A stretch of DNA of 64,000 nucleotides from Methyloprofundus sedimenti (GTDB lineage Bacteria; Pseudomonadota; Gammaproteobacteria; Methylococcales; Methylomonadaceae). Positions 10,038 through 18,943 of the stretch are shown here, piece after piece. The notes under the pieces are model-generated. The model had not been told where the DNA came from, did not search any database, and saw nothing but the letters and a program-made list of their open reading frames with translations. The stretch is taken from contig NZ_LPUF01000006.1 of the NCBI RefSeq assembly GCF_002072955.1, positions 23,785 to 87,784 on the forward strand. The letters are read 5' to 3'. Each line of letters opens with the position of its first letter. The stretch's first letter is position 1. A program made the position numbers and the translations under genes.

Positions 10038-11204
10038 TTAAGCTTGTGTGCTGGTTAATTTAATTTTACTGAACCCACCATTCGCAGTGCGTAAGTTTGT
10101 GACCTGACCTTGATAAAGCCGGGCACTAATTGCGAGAATGGTTTTGCGATAGACAAAAAGCCGAAAATCAGTTTTGAACTTTTCGCCATCCGGAGTAAAC
10201 GTAATTGTTGGCTTGATATGTTGCTGGACTAAGGTTGTTTCAGGCATCAGGCTACTTAGTTTATTTTTGGTTAACTTGTCACCCACGTAAACACCTTGAC
10301 TGGCATAACTGGTTGTTGGTTTAAATACCTTGTCTTTACGTCCAGACCATAAGGTATCTTTAGAGAGTGAACTTAGCAGTTGGGTGTGTGGAATAGCCTG
10401 TTGTAAACGAGACGCGATGGCAGGTGCTAATAAGCCATTAAAAAACTCAGGATGGGACCAGTCAACCATGCGTTGCTTATCTGCTAAAAGCCCATAAATA
10501 CGTGGGTTAGGTGTTAAGCATACAGATTGCTGTTGCCATGCATTGGCAATATGCTGCATTTCTGTAGTGTTTAAATAAAAGTCACAATGACGATTATAAA
10601 TCAGATCGATAGCTTGATCTTGATAATACAGTTTCGTACCTTGCATTTCAACTTGCCCCGGGTCGATAATAACGGTTTTTATACCCACTTGTTGAAATAA
10701 CTGAGCAAATACGCGCATTTCAGGATAAAGGAATTGCTGCTCAGGTAAATGGTCTATAATCGCAATTAAGTGTGGTTGGGCATTTGGGTCTTGGCGAAAT
10801 AAGCGATATTCCTGCAGAAAAGTAGTTAATAATTTATCGGCCAGTTTGCTGGGGTATTGTATTGCATCGGGTTGATAGCAACGAGTTACAAACCACAAAC
10901 CACCTGCATTTGTGTTTACTTCAATCAGTTTGGCCTGTTGAGTATCATCTATATGAAAATCATAGCCCATTAATACCGAGAAGTATTTGGGGTTTACTTG
11001 AGCATTGCCGGGGAGTTTGGGTAATTTGGCTGGGTAAGCTGGATTTTCACAGAGGCTTTGCAGGTCATGTACAACATTGATCATCTGCTTCAAACAGCGG
11101 TAAGACAGGTTGACCGTATGGCGGCTAATGCCTTGTTGTTGGTTTTTCATATTGCGGCGTATTCTTACATGGAACGGAGATAAATTAAATATATGATTAT
11201 GCAT
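10038..11204 (-). CDS. ATP-grasp-type protein of unknown substrate
   Basis: The frame is open up to 11276, but that start would leave only 22 bp to the divergent pssA gene. Internal starts at 11204 (MHNHIF) or 11150 (MKNQQQ) are more likely. I use 11204, and neither has a strong ribosome site. The centre has MGYDFHIDDTQQAKLIEVNTNAGG, and the C-terminal half has KVFKPTTSYASQGVYVG, LVQQHI and DFRLFVYRKTILAISARLYQGQ. These resemble the Mg-ATP-binding parts of ATP-grasp carboxylate-amine ligases. I do not recognise the specific family, so the substrate is unknown. An amino-acid or peptide ligase role is possible but not shown. Confidence 0.6.
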   Translation of the reverse strand: MHNHIFNLSPFHVRIRRNMKNQQQGISRHTVNLSYRCLKQMINVVHDLQSLCENPAYPAKLPKLPGNAQVNPKYFSVLMGYDFHIDDTQQAKLIEVNTNAGGLWFVTRCYQPDAIQYPSKLADKLLTTFLQEYRLFRQDPNAQPHLIAIIDHLPEQQFLYPEMRVFAQLFQQVGIKTVIIDPGQVEMQGTKLYYQDQAIDLIYNRHCDFYLNTTEMQHIANAWQQQSVCLTPNPRIYGLLADKQRMVDWSHPEFFNGLLAPAIASRLQQAIPHTQLLSSLSKDTLWSGRKDKVFKPTTSYASQGVYVGDKLTKNKLSSLMPETTLVQQHIKPTITFTPDGEKFKTDFRLFVYRKTILAISARLYQGQVTNLRTANGGFSKIKLTSTQA

Positions 11205-11298
11205 ACATGGTTTTCGTATTAGCGGTGCTTTAAATGCTATACAATAGTTAGGAAATTTTTCTTTAGTTTTAAACAAACTGTTTTATCAAATCTTAGTC

Positions 11299-12048
11299 AT
11301 GACAGAATTGAATCAGAATAGCTCAAAAAAACGTAATCGTGGTATTTATTTATTACCTAACTTGTTCACCACAGGTGCCTTGTTTTCAGGTTTTTACGCG
11401 ATAGCTTCGGCGATTTCAGGGCACTATGAAACGGCGGCAATTTTAATTTTTGTTTCCCTGGTACTAGATGGGCTAGATGGACGTGTTGCACGTATGACTA
11501 ACACTCAAAGTGATTTTGGTGCTGAATACGACAGTATGGCCGATATGGTTTCTTTTGGTGTTGCGCCTGCTATCGTCATGTATTTATGGTCATTGTCTTC
11601 TTTAGGTCAGGCTGGTTTAATTGGTGCTTTTGTACATTTAGCGGGCGGCGCATTGCGCTTAGCGAGGTTTAATACGCAATTGACAACCCAGGATAAACGC
11701 TATTTTCAAGGCTTACCCAGTCCGGCAGCAGCCGCTATTTTAGCTGGTCTGGTCTGGATTAGCGAAAAATATACTTATGGTATTGATGATTGGCCGTGGT
11801 TAGTATTAATAATGACAGTGGCAACCGGTTTATTAATGGTCAGTAATTTTCGTTATTATAGTTTTAAGGATATTAATCTGCGCGGCAAAGTCCCTTTTGT
11901 GGCAGTCATTGGTGTTATGTTAGGATTTGCCATAACCTTATCAAATCCTGCGACGATTTTATTTTTATTTTTCTTTGGTTATGCCTTGTCAGGACCTGTT
12001 GTGACTATGTTATTATTACGTCGTAAGCGTCAAGGGCGTATGAACTAA
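11299..12048 (+). CDS. pssA: CDP-diacylglycerol--serine O-phosphatidyltransferase
   Basis: 249 aa integral membrane enzyme that makes phosphatidylserine from CDP-diacylglycerol and serine. The CDP-alcohol phosphotransferase signature is complete: D57-x2-D60-G61-x2-A64-R65-x8-G74-x3-D78-x3-D82. It lies between the first and later hydrophobic helices, as in the integral-membrane (PssA subclass II) type, not the peripheral E. coli enzyme. Adjacent to leuA on the same strand, with ~285 bp between them. The start is an ATG directly preceding TELNQNSSKKRNRGIYLLPN, which matches the usual family N-terminus. Confidence 0.92.
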   Translation: MTELNQNSSKKRNRGIYLLPNLFTTGALFSGFYAIASAISGHYETAAILIFVSLVLDGLDGRVARMTNTQSDFGAEYDSMADMVSFGVAPAIVMYLWSLSSLGQAGLIGAFVHLAGGALRLARFNTQLTTQDKRYFQGLPSPAAAAILAGLVWISEKYTYGIDDWPWLVLIMTVATGLLMVSNFRYYSFKDINLRGKVPFVAVIGVMLGFAITLSNPATILFLFFFGYALSGPVVTMLLLRRKRQGRMN

Positions 12049-12052
12049 TAAA

Positions 12053-12163
12053 ATGAACCAGACAGAAAGCAAACGCAATATTATGATCAGTCAACGGGCA
12101 ATACCTTTTTATCTTTCCACTAGTTGCCTCGGCCGTCATCTGCCCTGCCGGGCATCTCTTTAA
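12053..12163 (+). other. possible leader ORF/attenuator region upstream of leuA
   Basis: A 36-codon frame starts 5 bp after the pssA stop and ends at a TAA at 12161-12163. Near its end the sequence can form a short hairpin (TGCCC / GGGCA, loop TGCC) followed by TCTCTTT. Upstream leader peptides control many branched-chain amino-acid operons, but this one has only four leucine codons, scattered, and no run. A functional attenuator is therefore weakly supported. I note it because 285 bp between pssA and leuA is otherwise empty. Confidence 0.25.
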
Positions 12164-12333
12164 TATTCTCTAATACACGTTCGATACGGATTCAGCGCGA
12201 CTCATTCATTCTCTTTAAGCAGGAACTGGGTGGATGGCTGGGTAAAAGACCAGATTCGCAGGCTCATTCTTAAATAGATCCGTGTCATACTTCAATTGTT
12301 GGCTAAACAAAGCCTCCATGAATGGAATTTCCC

Positions 12334-13869
12334 ATGAAAGATAAATTAATAATATTTGATACAACCTTGCGCGATGGCGAGCAAAGCCCTGGTGCGTCTA
12401 TGACGCGTGATGAAAAAGTAAGAATTGCACGGGCTTTAGAACGATTAAAAGTTGATGTGATTGAAGCCGGCTTCCCTGCCGCAAGTGATGGTGACTTTGC
12501 TGCTGTAAAAGCGGTTGCTGGCGCTATTAAAGACAGTACTGTGTGTGGATTAGCAAGAGCGTTAGACAAAGATATTGATAGAGCGGGCGAAGCTTTAAAA
12601 CAAGCGCAGAGTTCGCGCATTCATACCTTTATTGCGACTTCGCCTATTCATATGCAAATGAAGTTGAAAATGTCACCCGAACAGGTTATTGAATATGCGG
12701 TAAAAGCTGTAAAACGGGCGCGTCTATATACCGATAATGTGGAATTTTCTCCTGAAGATGCAGGCCGGTCTGAAGAGGATTTTTTGTGTCGTATATTAGA
12801 AGCCGTGATTGATGCCGGAGCGACGACCCTAAACATTCCCGATACAGTAGGGTATAGTATTCCTGCTGAATTTGGTGCGATGATAGCGAATTTAAGACGG
12901 CGTATACCCAATGCAGATAAAGCCATTTTTTCAGTACACTGTCACAATGATTTAGGCTTGGCTGTAGCTAATTCTTTGTCAGCTGTGATGAATGGTGCAA
13001 GGCAAGTTGAATGCACCATTAATGGGCTTGGCGAACGTGCAGGCAATGCAGCTTTGGAAGAAGTCGTTATGGCAATTAAAACTCGCCATGATGTTTTTTC
13101 TTGTGATACCCGATTAGATACCCGTGAAATTGTTGCGTGCTCTAAATTGGTATCCAGCATTACTGGTTTTCCGGTACAGCCTAATAAAGCGATAGTCGGT
13201 GCGAATGCATTTGCGCATGAATCAGGTATCCATCAGGACGGCGTATTAAAAAATCGTGAGACTTACGAAATCATGCGTGCAGAAGATGTGGGCTGGTCGG
13301 CAAATCGAATGGTATTGGGTAAGCACTCTGGACGCAATGCATTCAAAAATCGCATGACTGAATTAGGTTTTGAATTTCAGAGTGAGTCGGAATTAAATGA
13401 TGCCTTTTATCGCTTCAAGCAGTTAGCGGATAAAAAACATGAAATTTTTGATGAAGACTTGCAAGCATTAATTACTGCGGTAAATACTGATAGCGAAGAA
13501 GAGCACTATAAATTAATCGCCTTAAAAGTCTGTTCAGAAACTGGAGAAACGCCGAACGCTAACGTTACTGTTAAAATTGGCAAACAGGAATTCAGTGCTG
13601 AATCAGAAGGCAGTGGTGCAGTAGATGCCAGCTTAAAAGCGATAGATTCTATCGTTAATTCGGATGCTTCTTTGGAGCTTTATTCGGTTAACAGTATTAC
13701 CAATGGTACTGATGCTCAGGGTGAAGTAACAGTGCGATTGGAAAAAGGTGGCCGGGTAGTGAATGGTTTGGGAGCTGACACCGATATTGTGATTGCTTCG
13801 GCGAAAGCGTATATCAATGCTTTGAATAAGCTAGAAGATAAAGGTGAAAAGCAGCACCCGCAGGTGTAA
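12334..13869 (+). CDS. leuA: 2-isopropylmalate synthase
   Basis: First committed enzyme of leucine biosynthesis, condensing acetyl-CoA with 2-oxoisovalerate. 511 aa from the ATG at 12334, which I prefer because GGAA lies 6 nt before it. The ATG at 12322 has no such site. The TIM-barrel part begins [13 protein letters not shown] (substrate/metal-binding R and D), has the metal-binding [13 protein letters not shown] and the [14 protein letters not shown] motif, and the C-terminal third is the LeuA regulatory domain for leucine feedback, ending in the usual region with GQEVTVRL-like and SAKAYINAL segments. Full length, with no sign of damage. Confidence 0.95.
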   Translation: MKDKLIIFDTTLRDGEQSPGASMTRDEKVRIARALERLKVDVIEAGFPAASDGDFAAVKAVAGAIKDSTVCGLARALDKDIDRAGEALKQAQSSRIHTFIATSPIHMQMKLKMSPEQVIEYAVKAVKRARLYTDNVEFSPEDAGRSEEDFLCRILEAVIDAGATTLNIPDTVGYSIPAEFGAMIANLRRRIPNADKAIFSVHCHNDLGLAVANSLSAVMNGARQVECTINGLGERAGNAALEEVVMAIKTRHDVFSCDTRLDTREIVACSKLVSSITGFPVQPNKAIVGANAFAHESGIHQDGVLKNRETYEIMRAEDVGWSANRMVLGKHSGRNAFKNRMTELGFEFQSESELNDAFYRFKQLADKKHEIFDEDLQALITAVNTDSEEEHYKLIALKVCSETGETPNANVTVKIGKQEFSAESEGSGAVDASLKAIDSIVNSDASLELYSVNSITNGTDAQGEVTVRLEKGGRVVNGLGADTDIVIASAKAYINALNKLEDKGEKQHPQV

Positions 13870-14013
13870 CAGGTTAGCTGCTTAATACCCCTGGATTAGG
13901 CTTTGGCTTGTACAGTGTATAGATTATATGAGCTAAAGTTCACACCTCTGGTTATGAAAGATCAGGATTTTGCTACTTTCTCGCTTATTTAGAGTTTACA
14001 GCACTGGTTACTT

Positions 14014-14682
14014 ATGGATAATACAACACGATTACAGTATTTATCGGCAATGGGTATTGATGTCTGGGTGCCGAGAATTATTGCCGAAAATACTGAAATA
14101 GAGGCCATGGCCTCTGACGCTGCAAAGGATAGCTGGTCAAGCTTGCATACTGAAATGCGTGCTTGCCAGCAATGTGATTTATGCCAGACTAGACAGCAAG
14201 TTGTTATTGGTGCAGGAAATCAACATGCAGATTATATGTGGATAACCGAAGCACCAGGTCTTGAAGAAGAGCAGCAAGGCTTGCCGTTTGCAGATGATTC
14301 AGCCGAGTTGTTAACAGAAATGCTGAGGGCAATGCAACTAAGCAGGGAGCAGGTTTATATCACGCATATAGTTAAATGTCGTCCCCCTGAAGATCGAGAT
14401 CCAAAGGCTCAGGAGTTAGTTGCTTGTGACGCCTTTTTGCAACGTCAAATTGCCTTGATTCAACCTAAAGTATTAATTGCTGTAGGGAGAATTGCGGCAC
14501 ATAAATTATTGCAAAGCAAAGCCCCCCTGGCGGACTTAAGGGGAATTGAACATCAATTTTCAGGTGTCCCATTGATTACCATGTATCACCCTGCCTATTT
14601 GTTACGCTCCTTAACAGAAAAATCAAAAGCATGGCAAGATATGCAGATGGCTTTAACTCTTTTAAACAAATATAAAAAATAA
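14014..14682 (+). CDS. family-4-type uracil-DNA glycosylase
   Basis: 222 aa. An iron-sulfur cluster is implied by Cys51-x2-Cys54 together with Cys122 and Cys138, matching the Cys arrangement of family 4 UDGs. The first active-site motif reads EAPGLEEEQQGLPF (residues 79 on), with E where many relatives have D, and the second is YHPAYLLR near residue 191. It removes uracil from DNA before base-excision repair. The stop overlaps the start of rimI by one base (TAATG), so the two are translationally coupled. This pairing is common in gammaproteobacteria. Confidence 0.85.
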   Translation: MDNTTRLQYLSAMGIDVWVPRIIAENTEIEAMASDAAKDSWSSLHTEMRACQQCDLCQTRQQVVIGAGNQHADYMWITEAPGLEEEQQGLPFADDSAELLTEMLRAMQLSREQVYITHIVKCRPPEDRDPKAQELVACDAFLQRQIALIQPKVLIAVGRIAAHKLLQSKAPLADLRGIEHQFSGVPLITMYHPAYLLRSLTEKSKAWQDMQMALTLLNKYKK

Positions 14683-15236
14683 TGATAAAACGAGTATTCA
14701 ATCAAATTAAAAGCTTAGTGACCTATGATGCAGACAGAGAATTTTACTCCAAAGTTTTTCCCGATTCATTAAGCCAAATAGAACTAATGCGTTTTCGTAA
14801 AATGAGCAAAGCGGATTTACCACGAATTCTAGAAATAGAAGGGCAGGGTTATAATTACCCATGGAAAGAACCGATATTTCATGACTGTTTAAATGCGGCT
14901 CATTATGATTGCTGGGTGTGTGAAAACACTGAAAATAAAATTAACGCATTCTGTATTGTATCAACGGCTGTTGGTGAGGCAACCGTGCTTAATATTTGTA
15001 TAGAACCGGATATGCGTCAGCAAGGTCTGGGACGAAAAGTTATGCAGCATGTTATTGATACAGCAAAAGCAAGGAAAGCTGAGAGTGTTTTCCTGGAAGT
15101 TCGTCCCTCTAATGCCGGCGCAATCGCCTTATATGAAAGCATGGGCTTTAACGAGATTGGTGTCAGACCAGGATATTACAAAGCAGAAAATGGTGAGCGC
15201 GAAGATGCCATCATGATGGCTTATAGTCTCATTTAA
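14682..15236 (+). CDS. rimI: ribosomal protein alanine N-acetyltransferase (RimI-like)
   Basis: 184 aa GNAT-fold acetyltransferase. The acetyl-CoA loop MRQQGLGRKVM and the RimI-like end SNAGAIALYESMGF...RPGYYKAENGEREDAIMM are present. RimI acetylates the N-terminal alanine of ribosomal protein bS18. The first ~38 residues precede the normal RimI start (around MRFRKMSKADLPRILEIE), so either the protein has an N-terminal extension or translation begins internally at an ATG near 14788. The 1-base overlap with the glycosylase gene supports the upstream start. Confidence 0.85.
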   Translation: MIKRVFNQIKSLVTYDADREFYSKVFPDSLSQIELMRFRKMSKADLPRILEIEGQGYNYPWKEPIFHDCLNAAHYDCWVCENTENKINAFCIVSTAVGEATVLNICIEPDMRQQGLGRKVMQHVIDTAKARKAESVFLEVRPSNAGAIALYESMGFNEIGVRPGYYKAENGEREDAIMMAYSLI

Positions 15237-15247
15237 TTTGCATAAAA

Positions 15248-16002
15248 TTGATTAAATTCAAGATCTTAAATTTCAGTCAGGTTTGCATTCTGTTCCTTGT
15301 TATTCAAGGAACGCTATTTATCTTGCTGCGTGGCTCAGATGCATTATTACCAGCACTTATTCTAATTTCGCTTGTGTATATTTTATTGTTTTTTTTCTCC
15401 ATGAATCTGAACTGTAATTTCTATTTAAAAGCGAAAAATAATGCAAAAAAAGGCTGTGTACTTTTGGGCTTTGATGATGGTCCTGCCCCTGAAATGACCT
15501 TAAAAATACTGGATATTTTAGATCAATATCATGCTCAAGCGGTTTTCTTTCTTATCGGGGAAAACGCCATCAAATACCCTGATATTGTTAGAGAAATTAT
15601 CAACAGAGGCCACTTGGTCGGTGGACATACCCTGCACCATCCTACAAATTTTGGTACTCTGGATTTAGTCCGGGCTGAAGAAGAAATTATGCAGGGTATC
15701 TACGTTATAGAAGAGATTATTAACCAGAAAGTCACACTTTTTAGACCTCCGTTTGGTGTAACTAATCCGGTAATTGCCACTATCATTAAAAAAATAATTT
15801 AGAGGTGTTAGGCTGGAATATAAGGTCTTATGATACTATCAATGTTAATGTACAGAAAATGCTACTGCGAATTACCCGAAAAATTAAAAGTGGCTCTAGT
15901 ATACTTTTGCATGACCGGGTCAAGAATACTGTAGAAATACTCCCGGATATTTTGCAGGATATTCAAAATAAACAACTGAATATTTCCCCTCAAGCAGATT
16001 AG
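15248..16002 (+). pseudogene. membrane-anchored polysaccharide deacetylase (NodB domain), frameshifted in a 7-A run
   Basis: Two N-terminal membrane helices are followed by a NodB deacetylase domain. It has LGFDDGPAP (catalytic Asp and metal Asp at 76-77), HTLHH (metal His127 and His131) and FRPPFG near residue 165. The frame then stops at 15800-15802. The missing part continues in another frame from 15805 (LGWNIRSYDT, then LLHDR), which is the normal C-terminus. The break lies in A7 at 15788-15794, and one more A, or a -1 slip, joins the frames seamlessly. The first frame uses a TTG start. Expected role: de-N-acetylation of cell-surface polysaccharide. It could be a true null, an assembly indel or expressed through slippage. 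Confidence 0.75.
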
Positions 16003-16143
16003 TCAGTTTGGGTTAAAGAGAGGCATATTCCCATAAATTGCGCTGAGTATGGAACATTCCTTTTTACTCTCAGTAAGAGAAGGGGAACTGGAACCCGCAA
16101 GAGTCTAAATCAGTAATATTAAATATCTTTTTTGGAGAAAATC

Positions 16144-16779
16144 ATGGTTGAAAATAGTCGGCAAGAGGAACAACTAGCAGCACGGGACACAGTAATCCGT
16201 GGTAATGATATTCATAATGAGGTTCGACAAATCGTTGTTGATGCTTTGAAAAATGGGCAGATGGAGCCTGAGCATATCAAAGAAGTTCTGCAGGCAGTCG
16301 TCAATGGTGCTGTTGAGGGCGCAACTGAAAGTGAACCCGAAGCAAAAGAAATATTGCAACAAACAATCGCAGGGATAGATGATGCTTTAAGCCAGATTGC
16401 TCAGGCCTCTTCTCTGGCAATTGAAGAAGCCGCTGATAATGTTGAGCAATTTAACGAGCATGATTTGAAACGTGCTTTAACTGACTTAAATGACCTGGAA
16501 AAGCTGTTTTTTGATACTTTGAATGATGTCGCAAAAGGCGGTCAGAAAGTGACTTCCGACATCATAAACAAACTCGTTCACCATCTGCAGCATAGCTCTA
16601 CTTCAGTTGGCCGTACTGTCGAAGAAACTTCCAGTCACTTAAGAACGTTTCTTTCCAGCAAAGGTAAAAATATTCCGCTAGCTGATATTGCAAAAACAAC
16701 GGGTGCTTCTGTAGCGAGGATTGCTAGTGGTTTGCTCGCGGGTATTGCAGATAGTTTATCTGCTGACGAAAAAAAGTAA
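16144..16779 (+). CDS. conserved hypothetical protein, helix-rich (DUF6781-like)
   Basis: 211 aa from the ATG at 16144, which has a GGAGAA ribosome site 6 nt upstream. The in-frame TTG at 16132 lies over that site. The protein is acidic and almost entirely helical, with a repeated VxxALKNGQMEPEHIKEVLQAVVNGAVEGA-like start and an amphipathic middle resembling phasin-like or apolipoprotein-like helices. It ends GLLAGIADSLSADEKK. It has no catalytic motif, no signal peptide and no strong membrane helix. I recall similar proteins listed as DUF6781 but cannot verify that. It directly precedes the ubiB-like kinase gene by 45 bp, so they are probably co-transcribed. Confidence 0.7.
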   Translation: MVENSRQEEQLAARDTVIRGNDIHNEVRQIVVDALKNGQMEPEHIKEVLQAVVNGAVEGATESEPEAKEILQQTIAGIDDALSQIAQASSLAIEEAADNVEQFNEHDLKRALTDLNDLEKLFFDTLNDVAKGGQKVTSDIINKLVHHLQHSSTSVGRTVEETSSHLRTFLSSKGKNIPLADIAKTTGASVARIASGLLAGIADSLSADEKK

Positions 16780-16824
16780 ATCGATGAGCATCATTCAGCA
16801 ACTGTAAGAGCACAATATCGTTCA

Positions 16825-18486
16825 ATGATATTAGGAACTTTAAATGCAGCTAAGGATCTTGGCCGGGTACATGAAATTGCATTAATCCTGATTCGTTATG
16901 GTTTTGGTGATATGGTTCGGCGTCTAGGTTTGTCGAATATCATTGATCGAGCCGGAAAAGTATTACATTGGTCAGAGGTAGAAGAGCTAGCTCATCTAGA
17001 GCCTCCGGCTCGAGTACGCAGGGCTTTGGAGGAAATGGGGCCTACTTATGTGAAACTGGGCCAAATTTTGGCAACTCGTGCTGATTTATTTTCTGCAGAA
17101 TGGATAAATGAGTTTGCAAAGCTACAGGATCAGGTACAGGCAGTTCCTTTTTCCGAAATCGAACCTCAATTACTAGAAGATCTGGGTGGACAGATTGACG
17201 ATTTTTTTTCTGAGTTTAATCACCAGCCTTTTGCAACCGCATCCATAGGTCAAGTTTATCTTGCGCGATTAAAAAGAGGGCATCAGGTTATCGTTAAAGT
17301 ACGGCGACCTGGAATTAGACCCAAGGTTGAGGCGGATTTGCGTTTGTTAAAGCAAATAGCTGAAATTGCCGAACGGGAAAGTAAAGATTTTCGTCGCTTT
17401 CAACCTAAAGAAATTATTCATCAATTTACCTTATCAATGCGCCGCGAACTGGATCTGGCGGGTGAGTGTCGCAATGCAGAGCGGATCGCTAGCGCATTTT
17501 CCAATGATCCTGTTATTATCATTCCCAAAGTGTACTGGCAATGGACCAGTGAACGAATGAATGTGCAGGAATACATTGATGGCATTCCTGCTCGTGACCT
17601 TGTGGCCATAAATAATGCAGGTCTGGATCGTAAGCAATTAGCACGCAATGGCGCAGAAATAGTGATGAAAATGGTTTTGGAAGATGGCTTTTTCCATGCT
17701 GACCCGCATCCTGGCAATCTGTTTTTTCTACCCGAAAATCGTATAGCATTTATTGATTTTGGCATGGTGGGTCGATTGACTGAGGAACGGCGCTCTCAGC
17801 TTGTGCATCTTTTACAGGGGGTTGTTGCCAGAAATACCAGCCAGGTGGTCAGGATTTTATTGAAATGGGCGGGTGATACACTGGCAAACACGGAGAGTCT
17901 AACTACCGATGTAGATGGCTTAATTGATCAATATCATGATGTTTCACTTAAAGATATAGATATAGCAGGTTTTTTAAATGATTTGACCACCTTGTTGCGA
18001 GATCATCAGCTAAAGTTGCCTCCTGATCTGACTTTGCTAATGAAAACGTTAATTACTCTGGAAGGAATGGGACGGCAATTAGATCCAGATTTTAATATTG
18101 TGCAGGTAGCGACCCCTTTTTTACAGCGAGCTTTATTCAAGCGCTATACCCCCGATGCCATTGTAAAGCAAAGCTGGCAAAGTTTTTCCGGTATGCTCGA
18201 GTTGTTAACCGAACTGCCCAACGACTTGCACCGCTTACTGGATCTGGCGCGACGTGGAGCGTTAGGTGTACGCCTTGATATTGCAAAACCTGAGTGGTTA
18301 GCTAAAGAGTTAGACAGAGTAGTGAATCGTTTATCAGTCAGCCTGATCACTTCAGCTTTAATTGTCGGTAGCTCTATCGTTTCCACAGTGGAAGGTGGAG
18401 CCTCTTCATTTCTCGGACTGATAGGGTTTGTCGGTGCTTTTATGGGCGGAATCTGGTTATTGTTCTCTATCTGGCGTAGCGGTTAG
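16825..18486 (+). CDS. UbiB/ABC1/AarF-type atypical kinase
   Basis: 553 aa. The family-specific motifs are in order: KLGQ at 77-80 within MGPTYVKLGQILATRADL, the Ala-rich nucleotide loop replacement ASIGQVYLA around 139-147, VKVRRPG with the ATP-binding Lys near 158, FHADPHPGNLFF with the catalytic Asp near 294, and IDFGM near 311. Two membrane helices close the C-terminus. UbiB-type proteins support coenzyme Q biosynthesis or lipid extraction at the inner membrane through ATPase activity. This copy is not next to ubiE or ubiJ, so it could be a paralogue of the true UbiB. I therefore give no symbol. Confidence 0.88.
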   Translation: MILGTLNAAKDLGRVHEIALILIRYGFGDMVRRLGLSNIIDRAGKVLHWSEVEELAHLEPPARVRRALEEMGPTYVKLGQILATRADLFSAEWINEFAKLQDQVQAVPFSEIEPQLLEDLGGQIDDFFSEFNHQPFATASIGQVYLARLKRGHQVIVKVRRPGIRPKVEADLRLLKQIAEIAERESKDFRRFQPKEIIHQFTLSMRRELDLAGECRNAERIASAFSNDPVIIIPKVYWQWTSERMNVQEYIDGIPARDLVAINNAGLDRKQLARNGAEIVMKMVLEDGFFHADPHPGNLFFLPENRIAFIDFGMVGRLTEERRSQLVHLLQGVVARNTSQVVRILLKWAGDTLANTESLTTDVDGLIDQYHDVSLKDIDIAGFLNDLTTLLRDHQLKLPPDLTLLMKTLITLEGMGRQLDPDFNIVQVATPFLQRALFKRYTPDAIVKQSWQSFSGMLELLTELPNDLHRLLDLARRGALGVRLDIAKPEWLAKELDRVVNRLSVSLITSALIVGSSIVSTVEGGASSFLGLIGFVGAFMGGIWLLFSIWRSG

Positions 18487-18494
18487 GTTGTAAT

Positions 18495-18524
18495 GCGACA
18501 TTAACACAGGTGCGTTAATGTCGC
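18495..18524. terminator. perfect 11-bp inverted repeat after the ubiB-like gene
   Basis: GCGACATTAAC (18495-18505) pairs with GTTAATGTCGC (18514-18524) around an 8-base loop, 9 bp after the ubiB-like stop. The position fits a transcription terminator or mRNA 3'-end stabiliser, but no T tract follows, so Rho-independent termination is doubtful. Confidence 0.45.
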
Positions 18525-18943
18525 GCTCCGGTGGAGCACCATATTAGCAATCTGTTTTTTACTCTACTCCTGATTTTATTCCTGAATTCGAAATTCAGGA
18601 CCTGAGCCTCTATTCTTGCTCTGTTCTCTAAACCCGCTTCGACTTTGGACATCAGTGCTTGAAAGTGTGCGATATGAATAGAAGGAAGTCAATGCTACAA
18701 AAAAGCATTCATGGTATTGGCAACTGATATAAATGCCATCAGGCATTGAGGTGATATGACTAATAATCAAATGTCTTAGCCGGAAAAGCTTTTATTTATT
18801 CCATCTTATATCAAAAAAAGCGTATATCTCTATGTTTTTTATAGTTAATTTGAGTGGGCACATCAGGATCTACCCCCTTTTTTTCCTATATACTTCAGTA
18901 CTAAGAGCATACATTTCTCATACACAATCGAAGGGATTGCAAT
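18525..18943. other. intergenic region with a palindrome, no gene
   Basis: About 420 bp upstream of nadE. It contains a 9-bp-arm palindrome, TCCTGAATT / AATTCAGGA (18580-18600). I found no coding homology. The nadE promoter should lie at the right-hand end near 18880-18930. Confidence 0.4.
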
